This document shows positions 26,501-32,529 of a stretch of DNA of 64,000 nucleotides, piece by piece. Both the position numbers and the translations under genes were made by a program. How positions within the stretch are numbered: the stretch's first letter is position 1; each line of letters opens with the position of its first letter. This stretch comes from Homalodisca vitripennis (lineage: Eukaryota; Arthropoda; Insecta; Hemiptera; Cicadellidae), in the NCBI RefSeq assembly GCF_021130785.1, contig NC_060207.1:7840501-7904500 (forward strand). Direction: 5' to 3'. Under the pieces are notes generated by a model. It had not been told where the DNA came from, did no database searches, and saw only the letters and a program-made list of their open reading frames with translations.

Positions 26501-27184
26501 TGTCAAAAGAGTTAAAAACGTAAAATTTTCAATTTCAATACAGCCAGAGAGGTCAAGGTGTGTGAGAGATGATAAAGACTGAAAAGACACATTGAAATAC
26601 ATGGGATCTTTTTGTATGCCTGTGGGCATGAAATTTCTTATACAGAGCCTCTTCAACTTCGGAGTCTTTAGGATTGGTCCACAAATGAGGTCATCAGAAG
26701 CAGAATTTACACTTTCATCCGGTAATAATTTAGCACCAACTCCAATTGTTAGATACATCAAATTTTGGCCATATTGATTCAAAACTGATAATGATTTATC
26801 TGTGATGTATCTACATTTCTCCAAGTCTAATTCAATTAATTTGTGTTTTAGTAACATTTCTAAACCTTCATCGCTAATTTTTGAATTCCTTAAGCGCACG
26901 CATTTGAGATTTGTTGCATTTGGATTGCTGAATATGTTGACAAATTTGTCATCTACTACACCAACATTTTGAAAGTAAAACTGAAAAAATTTCTCACACA
27001 GTTCTCTAGGCAAGGTAAGACCAGAATGGAGTTCATAACGGTTTGTTTGTCGGTTTAAATAGCATACTGTAGATAGATTACGAACAATGTAAAGAAAACA
27101 CTGATTGAGTAGACTTTCAGGAGCAGTATCACTATCCCAAGTTCCTGAAGAACTGTATTCATGTATACTCTCTGGAGGAGACAT
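5949..27184 (-). CDS. zer-1: Protein zer-1 homolog (ZYG11 family), 5' five coding exons
   Basis: Gene-level entry: exons 27184-26421, 17154-17021, 15765-15623, 8031-7829 and 6120-5949 join in one frame to 472 codons with no stop or frameshift. The protein family is a substrate receptor of CUL2-RING ubiquitin ligases; vertebrate ZER1 and ZYG11B recognise N-terminal glycine degrons. Visible order: an acidic N-terminus, the helical ESLLNQCFLYIVRNL segment near residues 23-37, leucine-rich repeats to about residue 300, then the start of the armadillo-like part (NPLQFLGLYGT, ISGDANEKQ, MMRNGCLTLCQFKIP). The family runs to roughly 750-800 residues, so the C-terminal armadillo repeats, where the degron pocket lies, are beyond the left edge. 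Introns are 1.7-9.3 kb and full of mobile elements. Intron 3 uses a GC donor. Confidence 0.93.
6121..7046. other. zer-1 intron 4, left part
   Basis: No exon, RNA or repeat recognised before the TA-flanked MITE at 7047. Confidence 0.5.
7047..7494. mobile_element. TA-flanked MITE with about 62-bp inverted repeats
   Basis: The left end (7047-7109) starts CAGAGGGCGATTCACGAAG and the reversed right end (7434-7494) starts CAGGGTGATTCACAAAG. Both go on through GATATGCAGAAACTGTGG to TACATGTAAAAATAATG, with a few mismatches and two 1-nt gaps. TA dinucleotides lie directly outside both ends (7045-7046 and 7495-7496), the target duplication of the Tc1/mariner superfamily. The ~325-bp interior has no ORF, so the element is non-autonomous. 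It sits in zer-1 intron 4. Confidence 0.82.
7829..8031 (-). CDS. zer-1: zer-1 coding exon 4
   Basis: Acceptor TGTTTTCAG precedes ATT at 8031 and donor GTAATG follows the AG at 7829. The 203-nt exon starts in phase 0 with ISGDANEKQILNAATAY, continues with VLQRVLNDLYHLFRY, and ends in KHIQISG plus two bases of a serine codon. The joins to exons 3 and 5 restore the family sequence. Confidence 0.94.
8032..8501. other. zer-1 intron 3, near exon 4
   Basis: No gene. A stretch at about 8337-8390 (CAGGTGTCCAAAC followed by GGGCCCGTGG) resembles the end of a hAT-type element, but no partner end was found. Confidence 0.35.
8502..8560. mobile_element. Single TTAA-element end with hairpin
   Basis: TTAACCCTTTGCAATCAGG at 8502-8520 is followed by the hairpin GGCCACTAATGTGGCC. 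This is the same plan (TTAA, CCCTTT, subterminal hairpin) as the TTAA-flanked elements elsewhere in the window. No opposite end was found, so it may be a solo end. Confidence 0.4.
8825..9905 (-). pseudogene. 5'-truncated LINE, RT C-terminal region (family A, copy 1)
   Basis: The minus-strand ORF 9878-9318 (186 codons) matches the region after the reverse transcriptase in Jockey/CR1-superfamily LINEs: LYKTLVRPVLEYGSVIWSP, then LNRVQVRFVRLLGIRLGY, then a C-terminal part with RPTGFRNELF. The reading continues in frame a little upstream to about 9905 (PSYNDHILNVTSRAN). The 3' untranslated part runs down to a (TAAA)n tail, read on the minus strand, at about 8825-8840. The RT core and endonuclease are missing. 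The same family recurs at 22842-23695 and 28128-28860. Confidence 0.82.
9960..10229 (-). mobile_element. 5S rRNA-derived SINE (SINE3 type)
   Basis: On the minus strand, 10229-10135 aligns along its length with eukaryotic 5S rRNA. It begins GCCAA, keeps ACATTGGTTATCGC near the middle, has AAGCAACGTCGAGCG in place of the box A region and GGATGGGTGACCGC in place of box C. These are the internal RNA polymerase III promoter parts of 5S genes. The downstream body (about 10134-9960) is unrelated to 5S and ends near CCTGGTAAAATAAGACATA, probably a LINE-derived tail. It lies between two LINE remnants in zer-1 intron 3. Confidence 0.72.
10245..11880 (+). pseudogene. Decayed non-LTR reverse transcriptase
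   Basis: Plus-strand pieces in several frames follow the order of a Jockey/CR1-type ORF2. They are SNNKCKAAWAIIN (about 10305), NMLKKIVDHVAEQL then FRPISLI (10600-10770), FRQGRSKISATDGIV (about 10860), INLSHAFDCVDHA (about 10960), RCGVPQES (about 11125), VYIDCKLSWAKQVEQLY (11380), FWGNSSNLKDSLFKQKKAVRII (split over 11550-11620), and a C-terminal VRNEIH..RLEKYS motif (11720-11800). Many frameshifts and stops make it non-functional. A TTAA element follows at 11878. Confidence 0.8.
11878..12915. mobile_element. TTAA-type element, about 1 kb, non-autonomous
   Basis: The left end TTAACCCTTTGAGTGCCG (11878-) and the reversed right end TTCAACCCTTTGGGTGCCGG (ending 12915) form an inverted pair of about 20 bp; the right TTAA has an extra base. 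Inside the right end sits the hairpin ATCGCTGACAGCGAT. ATGCATAAAATGCC on the left and ATGCAAAAAATGCC on the reversed right continue a weaker similarity. About 1 kb of AT-rich interior has no transposase. A short CTAACCTAACCTAAC run is at about 12311-12325. Confidence 0.65.
13060..13675 (+). pseudogene. LINE 3' end fragment with ATTTC tail
   Basis: A short plus-strand piece translates as KYFNQLPSEVKDCSTVK and then LKKWLF-like sequence (13078-13165), the C-terminal end typical of Jockey/CR1-superfamily ORF2. It is followed by an untranslated part to GGAATAAACTCATT and an imperfect ATTTC-repeat tail at about 13640-13675. It is a second LINE end, distinct from the one ending near 11880. Confidence 0.6.
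13676..14274. other. No recognised gene; unexplained minus ORF
   Basis: A 60-codon minus-strand ORF at 14175-13993 (with VENFPPTLTVIAVENHLPP) has an acceptor-like TTTTTACAG just before its ATG. It does not fit between zer-1 exons 3 and 4, which join perfectly without it, and I do not recognise it. The rest is AT-rich. Confidence 0.25.
14275..14478 (-). pseudogene. LINE 3' end fragment with GTCATA-type tail
   Basis: The minus-strand reading from about 14476 gives EHPKRLKKQLTAWLLDRLF then YSEGEFLNSSF and a stop, the end of a Jockey/CR1-type ORF2 (usual ending FYS-x-EEFL). The 3' tail at 14275-14300 is a short tandem repeat of GTCATA on the plus strand. Confidence 0.65.
14560..14676 (-). pseudogene. 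LINE C-terminal fragment
   Basis: The minus-strand reading gives LKTLKGAALKICLHNFLVD then HPLYTIEEFTEI and a stop, another version of the LINE ORF2 C-terminus. It differs from the fragment at 14275-14478, so two LINE ends lie side by side. It begins immediately after the macro-domain-like reading frame ends. Confidence 0.55.
14680..15055 (-). pseudogene. Macro-domain-like ORF, frameshifted
   Basis: Two overlapping minus-strand frames fit one macro (Appr-1''-p processing, ADP-ribose-binding) domain. The first, from ATG at 15055, gives VGFAHHISSDFHAPRHMSAG then VATVFKTYTGKP, matching the family's core loop (AHC-SxD..MGAGIA..FK). The second, from about 14900 down to 14680, gives YIFITKDMYYGEPT, then FKRRGLKHIICFPIGCVQDK, matching the TK..Y..KPT and (M)P-IGC-LD parts. 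A frameshift near 14910 separates them. An upstream SGNH-like fragment lies 15-20 bp away in the same direction. The segment sits in zer-1 intron 3 and is probably mobile-element cargo, not a host exon. Confidence 0.6.
15072..15420 (-). pseudogene. SGNH-hydrolase-like C-terminal fragment, broken
   Basis: The minus-strand reading in shifting frames gives DRPVIITKIPSRFDADELDS (about 15390-15330), EIILVNSYIK, LHILDLDTLNRHD, then HGLHINNSGRNQWAYLIF and GEQHTETDVLFENITQE before a stop. The (R)HGLH-N-SGR box matches block V of the SGNH-type esterase-like domains found in some LINE ORF1s. The LINE at 41.7-46.2 kb has the equivalent RHGMHLNRTGK. The N-terminal catalytic serine block is not present here. 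Confidence 0.5.
15623..15765 (-). CDS. zer-1: zer-1 coding exon 3 (GC donor)
   Basis: Acceptor TTTAAACAG precedes GAGTT at 15765. The 143-nt exon reads GVAETKNESGMVSDIPGLN, then RVLNPLQFLGLYGTQHGAC and RRHDIPAKE. It ends in phase 0 at GAG (15625-15623) followed by GCAAGT. The donor is therefore GC, in the AG|GCAAGT context typical of U2-type GC-AG introns. No GT donor in the right frame is nearby. Confidence 0.9.
15766..17020. other. zer-1 intron 2
   Basis: A 1.26-kb AT-rich intron between exons 3 and 2. No element or ORF recognised. Confidence 0.6.
17021..17154 (-). CDS. zer-1: zer-1 coding exon 2
   Basis: Acceptor TTTTTTTCAG precedes ACATC at 17154 and donor GTAAGC follows 17021. The 134-nt exon begins by completing an arginine codon, then HLDISQSSDKLRTFRNENYT and IVRCLPNLVSLDISGTNL, two more leucine-rich repeats. 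The last base starts a glycine codon finished in exon 3. Confidence 0.94.
17497..17539. repeat. (AT)n microsatellite
   Basis: About 40 bp of almost pure AT dinucleotide repeat, directly before the palindrome. Confidence 0.95.
17541..17610. repeat. Perfect 70-bp palindrome
   Basis: Bases 17541-17575 are the exact reverse complement of 17576-17610. Arms start GATTTTTATGTATATAAATA and meet in an alternating AT centre with no spacer. The pairing stops at 17540/17611. Confidence 0.95.
18205..20075 (-). pseudogene. 5'-truncated LINE, RT in two frames (family B, copy 1)
   Basis: Two minus-strand frames, 20020-19004 (338 codons) and 19047-18319 (242 codons), overlap at a single frameshift near 19030 and together cover most of an RT. 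Visible parts: [92 protein letters not shown], and the C-terminus RTFYSIEEFLNW. The active-site ADD is intact. The 3' end carries a TCAA repeat on the plus strand (about 18203-18223), that is a (TTGA)n tail. The endonuclease is missing. The element at 52245-55495 is a close relative. It lies in zer-1 intron 1. Confidence 0.9.
20076..21149. other. zer-1 intron 1 stretch with simple repeats
   Basis: No gene. It contains a short CAT-repeat at about 20146-20161 and a run of about 14 G at about 20731-20744, otherwise AT-rich. Confidence 0.5.
21150..21230. mobile_element. Single TTAA-element end
   Basis: TTAACCCTTTTAGGACCAGA at 21150 has the same start as the other TTAA elements here, but no partner end was found. 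Low-confidence solo end. Confidence 0.3.
21663..22358. mobile_element. MITE with GGTAC-TTT ends (family C, copy 1)
   Basis: The left end GGTACTTTAGGATTATACC (21663-) and the right end GGTATAATCCCAAAGTACC (ending 22358) form inverted repeats of about 27 bp, going on to GACCACAC. Internal sequence matches copy 2 at 25180-25930, including CTCGAGAATCCTGATTACGG and GCACCAGCTGAACGGGCGGC. This copy has about 125 bp (21780-21905) that copy 2 lacks. The 8 bases outside the two ends do not match, so no target duplication is visible. Confidence 0.85.
22359..22841. other. No gene recognised
   Basis: AT-rich stretch of zer-1 intron 1. A motif near 22372-22400 (GATGCAACATGGCCG followed by AATACTTTTT) is loosely echoed near 24235 and 24440. 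Confidence 0.3.
22842..23695 (-). pseudogene. LINE 3' fragment (family A, copy 2)
   Basis: The minus-strand ORF 23679-23452 reads MKLVRLVGTPVGFRYCEVPF and then FGLETLGQWRLILDQLFLYK, collinear with the C-terminal part of the LINE at 9318-9878 (RFVRLLGIRLGYTF, FGLQSLSLRRKFLDLVFLNK). The 3' region continues to an ATTT-rich tail followed by CAACGGTTTCCC near 22842-22862, matching the tail of copy 1. Heavily decayed. Confidence 0.6.
23845..23965 (-). mobile_element. Short repeat resembling the 3' body of the 5S SINE
   Basis: The order CTTATT, AAAGGCACAGTTAGAGC and AAGCCCTCTACAAATCAACCT parallels CTTATTTTACCAGGCAAAG, TTAGGGCTAAGAAGCCCTCT and AACACTTAACCT in the SINE at 9960-10229. This suggests a related SINE or LINE 3' tail; the 5S head is absent. 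Confidence 0.35.
23966..24797. other. No gene recognised
   Basis: AT-rich intron. A 12-bp inverted repeat (TATTAATAGCAA / TTGCTATTAATA) around a 9-bp loop lies near 24108-24142. Confidence 0.4.
24798..24868 (+). tRNA. tRNA-like unit 1 (pseudo-tRNA or SINE head)
   Basis: It has a good A box (TGGTGTAATGG), a perfect B box (GGTTCGACTCC), a T stem CCGGG/CCCGG, an anticodon arm TTCAC/GTGAG with loop CCGGCAA (anticodon position GGC, alanine, with C instead of T at 33), and a 3' CGGAGCA. The 5' acceptor strand (TATATAT) does not pair, so it is unlikely to be a working tRNA gene. TTTT follows within 10 bp of the end. The following ~45 bp are shared with unit 2. Confidence 0.5.
25040..25110 (+). tRNA. 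tRNA-like unit 2 (pseudo-tRNA or SINE head)
   Basis: Nearly identical to unit 1, 242 bp upstream. Here the 5' acceptor CGCTCTG pairs with CGGAGCA at six of seven positions, one of them a G-T wobble, but the T stem has one mismatch (CCGGA/CCCGG). The D arm is GTGT/GCAC and the anticodon position again reads GGC after C33. TTTTT follows 6 bp downstream. The shared 3' flank (GCGATTCAATGTTTATTGAA) shows the units were copied together with flanking DNA. Confidence 0.5.
25180..25930. mobile_element. MITE with GGTAC-TTT ends and 8-bp target duplication (family C, copy 2)
   Basis: The ends GGTACTTTGGGATTATACC (25180-) and GGTATAATCCCAAAGTACC (ending 25930) are inverted. The 8 bp before (25172-25179) and after (25931-25938) are both AATATATA, a direct target duplication, though in AT-rich sequence. 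The interior matches copy 1, but about 190 bp at 25406-25600 are extra and contain a strong hairpin. Eight-bp duplications occur in hAT, P and Merlin superfamilies; GG/CC end dinucleotides are reminiscent of Merlin. No transposase is present. Confidence 0.85.
25508..25555. repeat. 48-nt hairpin inside MITE copy 2
   Basis: The outer stem CATCAGCGCGGG (25508-25519) pairs with CCCGCGCTGATG (25544-25555). The inner stem GGCAGCACC (25519-25527) pairs with GGTGCTGCC (25531-25539) around a GAA loop. It is GC-rich in an AT-rich surrounding and absent from copy 1. Confidence 0.85.
25931..26420. other. zer-1 intron 1, next to exon 1
   Basis: AT-rich, no element recognised apart from a short AT repeat after the MITE. 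Confidence 0.5.
26421..27184 (-). CDS. zer-1: zer-1 coding exon 1 with start codon
   Basis: The start is ATG at 27184-27182 (MSPPESIHEYSSSG), the only methionine before the conserved DTAPESLLNQCFLYIVRNL segment. The exon encodes 254 residues plus two bases. After the N-terminal part (receptor docking region in this family) come leucine-rich repeats: LKCVRLRNSKISDEGLEML, LIELDLEKCRYITDKSL, LTHLDLSGCIEIENFTF and LTYLVLHNVAKVQEGLPS. It ends in HLR at donor GTAAGG (26420-26415). The promoter lies upstream of 27184, but no core element can be identified. Confidence 0.93.
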
Positions 27185-28127
27185 TTCTTTAAATTAAAAT
27201 ATGCATGAACAAAAAAATCCTAAAACACTTTTTTATAAGATTATTAACAAATTTTCATCTCTGATTGATATCTATTCAAGAACCCAATCTCTACAAGGTC
27301 ACTCAATCTTTTGACATTTTAGAAAACACATTTAATAATCAGATAAAAATATTGAAGTTTTCCACCTTTTAAACTTTTTCTGGTCGTCATAACAAAATTT
27401 TCCACAAAGTTTTATTGTTAATTATTGATACTCAAAAATCAGTTATTATGACAGCAACATTAGATGTGCACTAAAAATGTAAATGTAAGTGATTGCACAA
27501 GAATAGTAAGTTCTATATGGAAAACCTAGTAGCTTTTTGATAAGAGAAGTGAGTTATTTAACGGAATCACATCACACTTTCAAATAAATTAAAGTTCACA
27601 TATTACATCCTTTAGTTCCATAAAAATTTTAGAGCAACTCAAAATTTTTATTGTAAATAAACTTCTCACATAAATACAAAGATCTGACTGATTGATGACT
27701 GACTGAAACGATTCAGAATTAAGAACAAAAACAAACCATAGATTATACCACACCATAGAAAAATGCATTGGTAAGTATCAGACTGAATACCAAATTTATA
27801 TTAGAAATTGTATACATTTATTAGTTGCATTAAATTTAACATAAAACACATTTTTTTGTAAGTTGTTCATTGCACAAAGGTATATTTTTCTGATAATAGT
27901 TTTATCCTAATAACATAGTTTCATTGTACATCAATTGTAGGAATTACGTTATTTAACAGAACAGGATGAATAAAGGTTGCCGCGCAGCAACAGTTATGCC
28001 CGAAACGGTTACGAGAAACTCCCTAATATTTTGACAACGAGCAATGAATTCATTCGTTTCGTAGCCAACAACAGTAAGCTTGAACTGGAAACAGTCTAAA
28101 GCGGCGGACTAGAAACTCTTCAGCTGT
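27185..28127. other. Upstream flank of zer-1
   Basis: AT-rich; would contain the zer-1 5' untranslated region and promoter. No TATA box, initiator or ORF can be called with confidence. Confidence 0.4.
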
Positions 28128-28860
28128 TTTATTTATTTATTTATTTATTTATTTATACACGGCATACACCATTTTATAAGAAATGTTAAATCCGATACAA
28201 CAAGAGATAAATTATCCTATAATACAGTACAACAAGCAACAATACATCCAAAGATAACCAGCAACAAATAAATAACACCAACTATATGAACCAATAAAAA
28301 AGTAATAATGTATCTTATAATATATAATAACAAACAATAAATACATTTATAACATTTAACAAGCAATAAAAAACAAGACAACAAGCAGTAATTATAAAAC
28401 TTCTCATTACAACACTGATATGTGACCCTCCAAAGGCGCCACCAATCACTCATCACCAACTCCATCGTTCGCAGTAAGAAGGCGCACAGCTTGGCTACGA
28501 AATCGAGCCACACCAGGAGAGAAAAAGTCCACAGATCCACCTATCTCATTCCCGAGTTGTAAAAGGCGTGGGAGCGTACTGCGTTGCTGGTATAACGTAG
28601 AGTACTGAAGCCTCTCAAACAAATCCTGGGATCTTGTACGACCAGGAGTGTGAAAAGGAAGCTCCTGTAACAGCTCAGGGCAGCCCACAACACCATTGAT
28701 CAACTTCATGAGGAGAACTGAGTCATGAATCCTTCTACGAATGTCTAAGTCATGAAGGCGGAAGTGAGACTTCAGTAGTGGTACAGGGACTTCAAGGTAG
28801 TTGTATCCCATAGCTGTTATTTGAGCATTAGGGTTATAATGAACAACAGAGTTGTAGTGA
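28128..28860 (-). pseudogene. 5'-truncated LINE, RT C-terminal region (family A, copy 3)
   Basis: The minus-strand ORF 28811-28446 has LKSHFRLHDLDIRRRIHDSV, LLMKLINGVVGCPELLQELP and TPGRTRSQDLFERLQYST, collinear with the 9318-9878 ORF (LSLRRKFLDLVFLNKIVSGV, RGTRSRTIFQRR). The 3' end carries a clean TTTA repeat on the plus strand (about 28128-28156), that is a (TAAA)n tail, followed by the CGGCATACACCATTTTA tail sequence seen in copy 1. Confidence 0.8.
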
Positions 28861-29373
28861 GACCATTATTACTTAATTCCCGTAAATGTATCTACAGATC
28901 GATAATATCAGTTTGTACATCAATTTTATTAAGTCCTGTGTAATTTATATTTAGTAAAAAAATTAATTGTTTAATTATGTTTAATACACAAAGTAAATTG
29001 TTCAGTTTGAATATGTTCATTTGTGTTCTATAGGTGTGTAAAATTACTAAAGCAGGCCTGAGCCTTTCTTGTTAACACGTCGTCTATAAAGCTCCTTAGT
29101 TTAAATTAATTCTAAGTTATTTTTAAAAATTATGGCCAGCTACAAGGTTTGAAATATATATTTAAATAGAGAACATATTGATTCAACGCATTAATATTGT
29201 ACTGAAGTAATACTTTTTCGAGAATACTAAATGATTAGCTAACCCCCAGCTAACAAGATTAGAATTATAAATCATCTGACATAGTTTTTGACTTAACTAA
29301 GGACGCCGCGCTTTATAGACTTGTTGTTATAGACTACGTTGTGTAACTAAAGTAGTGGTAGAAACTATAGCGC
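28861..29373. other. No gene recognised
   Basis: AT-rich spacer between two LINE remnants on opposite strands. Confidence 0.45.
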
Positions 29374-30876
29374 TTGGAACTCACATGTCAAGGTTTGTAC
29401 CCACATAGGAGTGTTTCCAACTCAGCTAAAAACAGCCAAAGTGATTCCAATGTTGAAGAAGGACGATCCTCGCCTCACAAGCAACTATCGTTCCATTTCG
29501 ATTCTGCCAGTTTTAAGCAAAGTATTGAACACATTTTAAACATGTCAACAATTAATGCCATCGCAAGCCTTGTGGATGCGGTCGTGGAGCGTTTTGAGGG
29601 TCGGAAGCACAAAATTGGTGTATTTCTAGATCTTTCGAAGGCCTTTTATTGTGTTCACCATGCAACAAAAAATCCACTTTTGCGAAAACTGGAATGATAT
29701 GGGGTACGTGGTCTGCCACTGAAATGGTTGAAATCGTACCTCAGTGACAGATATCAGTTTGTAGAAATTTCCAATGTTCAGTCACAGAGAGTTCCTTTGA
29801 ATGAGGGGGCCCCCCAATGATCTATCCTTGGACCTGTACTGTTCTTAGTTTATGTGAACGATCTTGGACTATCAATTCAGAATGGAAAGATAGTCCAATA
29901 CGCGGATGACACGACTCTCTGCATCAGAGCAAAATCTAATACCAATCTGGAAATAGAAACGTTTGTTGAACTGAATTCTTGTATTCAGTATTTCTCTGAC
30001 ATATCTTAAAACAAATAATGCAAAAACGAATTATATAAGTTTTTGTCTCCGTCAACAAATTAACAAATTCGACCTATAGCCATGGTAGATGACACCCTTT
30101 TAGAGGAAGTGGAATCCGCTGGACTTTTAGGAATATATCTCGATAGAGGACTAACTTGGACAGATCATGTGGAGCATGTATGTGCAAGGGTTGCTTCAGG
30201 CGTTTTTGCCCTGAGGGATTTGGCACAGGTTTGCTCTTCTGACATTCTAAGGATGGCCTATTTTGGCCTTGTATATCCCCATTTGACCTACGGCATACGC
30301 CTTTGGGGTGGATGTGCCAGGATCTGATTCAACAGAGTTTTCAGGCTTCAGAAAAAGTTATAGAATCATATGCAAATTGAATCCAAGGAGTCGTGCCGCA
30401 ATGCTTTCAGGGAGCATGGTTTTCTGACTTTACCCTGCCTCTATGTTTTGGGTGTAGCTTTGTATTGCCGATTCTGATGTGAGTTAATGCGGGGCAGAGA
30501 TGTCCACAAGTATGATGGTAGACGTGGGGATAACTACAGGATGCAACATCATAGAACGCTGGAATCTGAACAATATCCATGAGAACAAAAAGGGTTTCAA
30601 CAACCCAACCCTATTAAAGGACCTTTTAGTGTCTGAAGTGTTTTACTCTGTAGATGAGTTCGTGATACGCCGCTAGGACCATAATTTTTCGTAACTTAGT
30701 GCCGATACTGAAGCCATGTAAGAATGAGAGGGAGAATGTAATTTAATGTATGTATGCGTGCAATAAATGAATCTTAGAATAGCAAACTGCAGGACCTTTA
30801 GCTTTATGTACTGACGTTTGCAAATCCAATGTAAATTTGATTGAAAACAATAAAAATATGTTTTATTGATTGATTG
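29374..30876 (+). pseudogene. 5'-truncated LINE reverse transcriptase, decayed
   Basis: Plus-strand pieces in three frames, in order: LKTAKVIPMLKKDDPRLTSN (about 29427), [14 protein letters not shown] (29621-29660), [37 protein letters not shown] (after an in-frame stop at 29818), YADDTTLCI (about 29899), GIYLDRGLTWTDHVEHVC, RMAYFGLVYPHLTYGIRLWG, and the C-terminus SEVFYSVDEFVI (30630-30670). The polymerase ADD is kept but frames are broken at least five times. The 3' end has an ATTG repeat at about 30863-30876. Jockey/CR1 superfamily. Confidence 0.85.
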
Positions 30877-32529
30877 TAGCTTAGGTTACTACCATCTAGT
30901 GCATTTTTTTGCATTGGAGAATTTCTATTTTTGTGTGAAAAATTCCTTTATTTAAACTTGTAAATAGTTTTAAACTATTTAATTTTGTTCTTTGTCGTTT
31001 GTTACTTGTTATTAAGTTATTTTATCTTTTACTGTTCTGTTGTATTGAAAGTTTGTCTTATCTATGTATTAATTATTATAATCAAAACAACTATTTATTA
31101 TATTTATGTAACTTTTATCATTTCTTATTCTGAAAGTCATATATATATATATTTATATATATATTTATATATATATATATATAACTATAACTAACTAACT
31201 TATATAGTAACTTAGTATAGTATGTAGTAGTCATAGTAACTTATATGACTATAATATAATAAACAGTTTATTTGCCACAGTTTTGTAATGGATATTGTTA
31301 GAAAATAACTTTAGAAATGAAAGTTATTAACTTTAACGGCCTTTATCTTGATGCGGTGGAGGCTTCCATTTACTATTAATTGAACACTCAATAGGTTCAA
31401 AGAATTGAAATTATTTTAAACAAATTCTTTAAGGTCAATTTAGTGGGAAATCTACTAAATCTTTTCAGTTAGATGTTTGACCACTAAACACTGATACGGG
31501 TGGTCATTGATATCTGAAACATCCTGTATGTTGAAAGATCCTTTACAAAACTTGACTAAAAGCAATTCTATGGATGGATTCCAAGGTTTAGGCCCGATTT
31601 CAATTAACAAAGACTGGTAGGGACGAAATCCTGTGTTGAGAAACAATTAGCCCATACAACAGAAACATCCGAGAAAAAGCTTAAAAGTTAGACTTTTCAA
31701 CTTGATAGTATTACAGCGTAGTTGTCTAAATGCAATACAGCATAACATTTGACGTGCAATGAAACATTTTAAAAGTAAGTCTTTCCTAAACACATCAACA
31801 GTAGTATTTTATGTCCAATGTTCCTTAAGTTCGTTATTCAATCCTATTCTATTAAGAAAGCAAAGTCCCACTATATGATTCGCATTCGACGATCATATGT
31901 TTTGACATTTAAGCGTTCTTAATGAATTTGGACATAATAACTTCATCATTTTATCCAAAAATATAGACATAATTTTAATCAAATAGAGCGTAGAAGGCCT
32001 AGAATGTAGACTGTAAATAAGTGACTGTTATGCATATATTATTACAAAAACGGTTACGTACTGTTGTAAATATAATGTAAATAAATTTTTTGAAAGTTTT
32101 ACTATTGATTCATATTGGCAGTTGACAGTCTTAGCAATAATTTTTACATTTGGTTTATTACATTCCATCTAATTGTTAAAGAAAAACCACATGATCAAAG
32201 GTTTGAATGGTCTGTTAGAAAATTTAAACACATGGTTGACATGTATTTTGTTCTTGTCTTGTTTTATCAAATGATTGATGTGAAATAGTATTTTATTATG
32301 TTTAGATTTAAAAAAAGTTCAATTATTGTTAACTGAGTCGTTCGAATTGCCTTTTCTTTTTAAGTTGAAATCTGCTAGGTCCATTGACAGTTGAATGTCC
32401 TCTCACATTCCTTGTGGGGAACAACGATAGAAAAACAGAATCTATATCGACTAATGAAAGAAATAATCCGATTTTATTGAGAAGAAGGTTCAAACGCCGT
32501 TAAAATTATTGGATAAAGCAGATAGGTTA
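30877..32529. other. No gene recognised; AT microsatellite at 31138-31185
   Basis: AT-rich, with a TATATATTTATATA-type simple repeat at 31138-31185 followed by short CTAA/CATAGTAA repetition to about 31250. It may hold the 5' LTR and leader of the following BEL/Pao remnant, but no LTR boundary was found. Confidence 0.4.

Noticed and set aside
26592..26777. Plus-strand 61-codon ORF
   Set aside because: Shadow of zer-1 exon 1 on the other strand.
31455..31646. 63-codon minus ORF
   Set aside because: No recognisable domain, no splice or element context; likely chance or decayed repeat.
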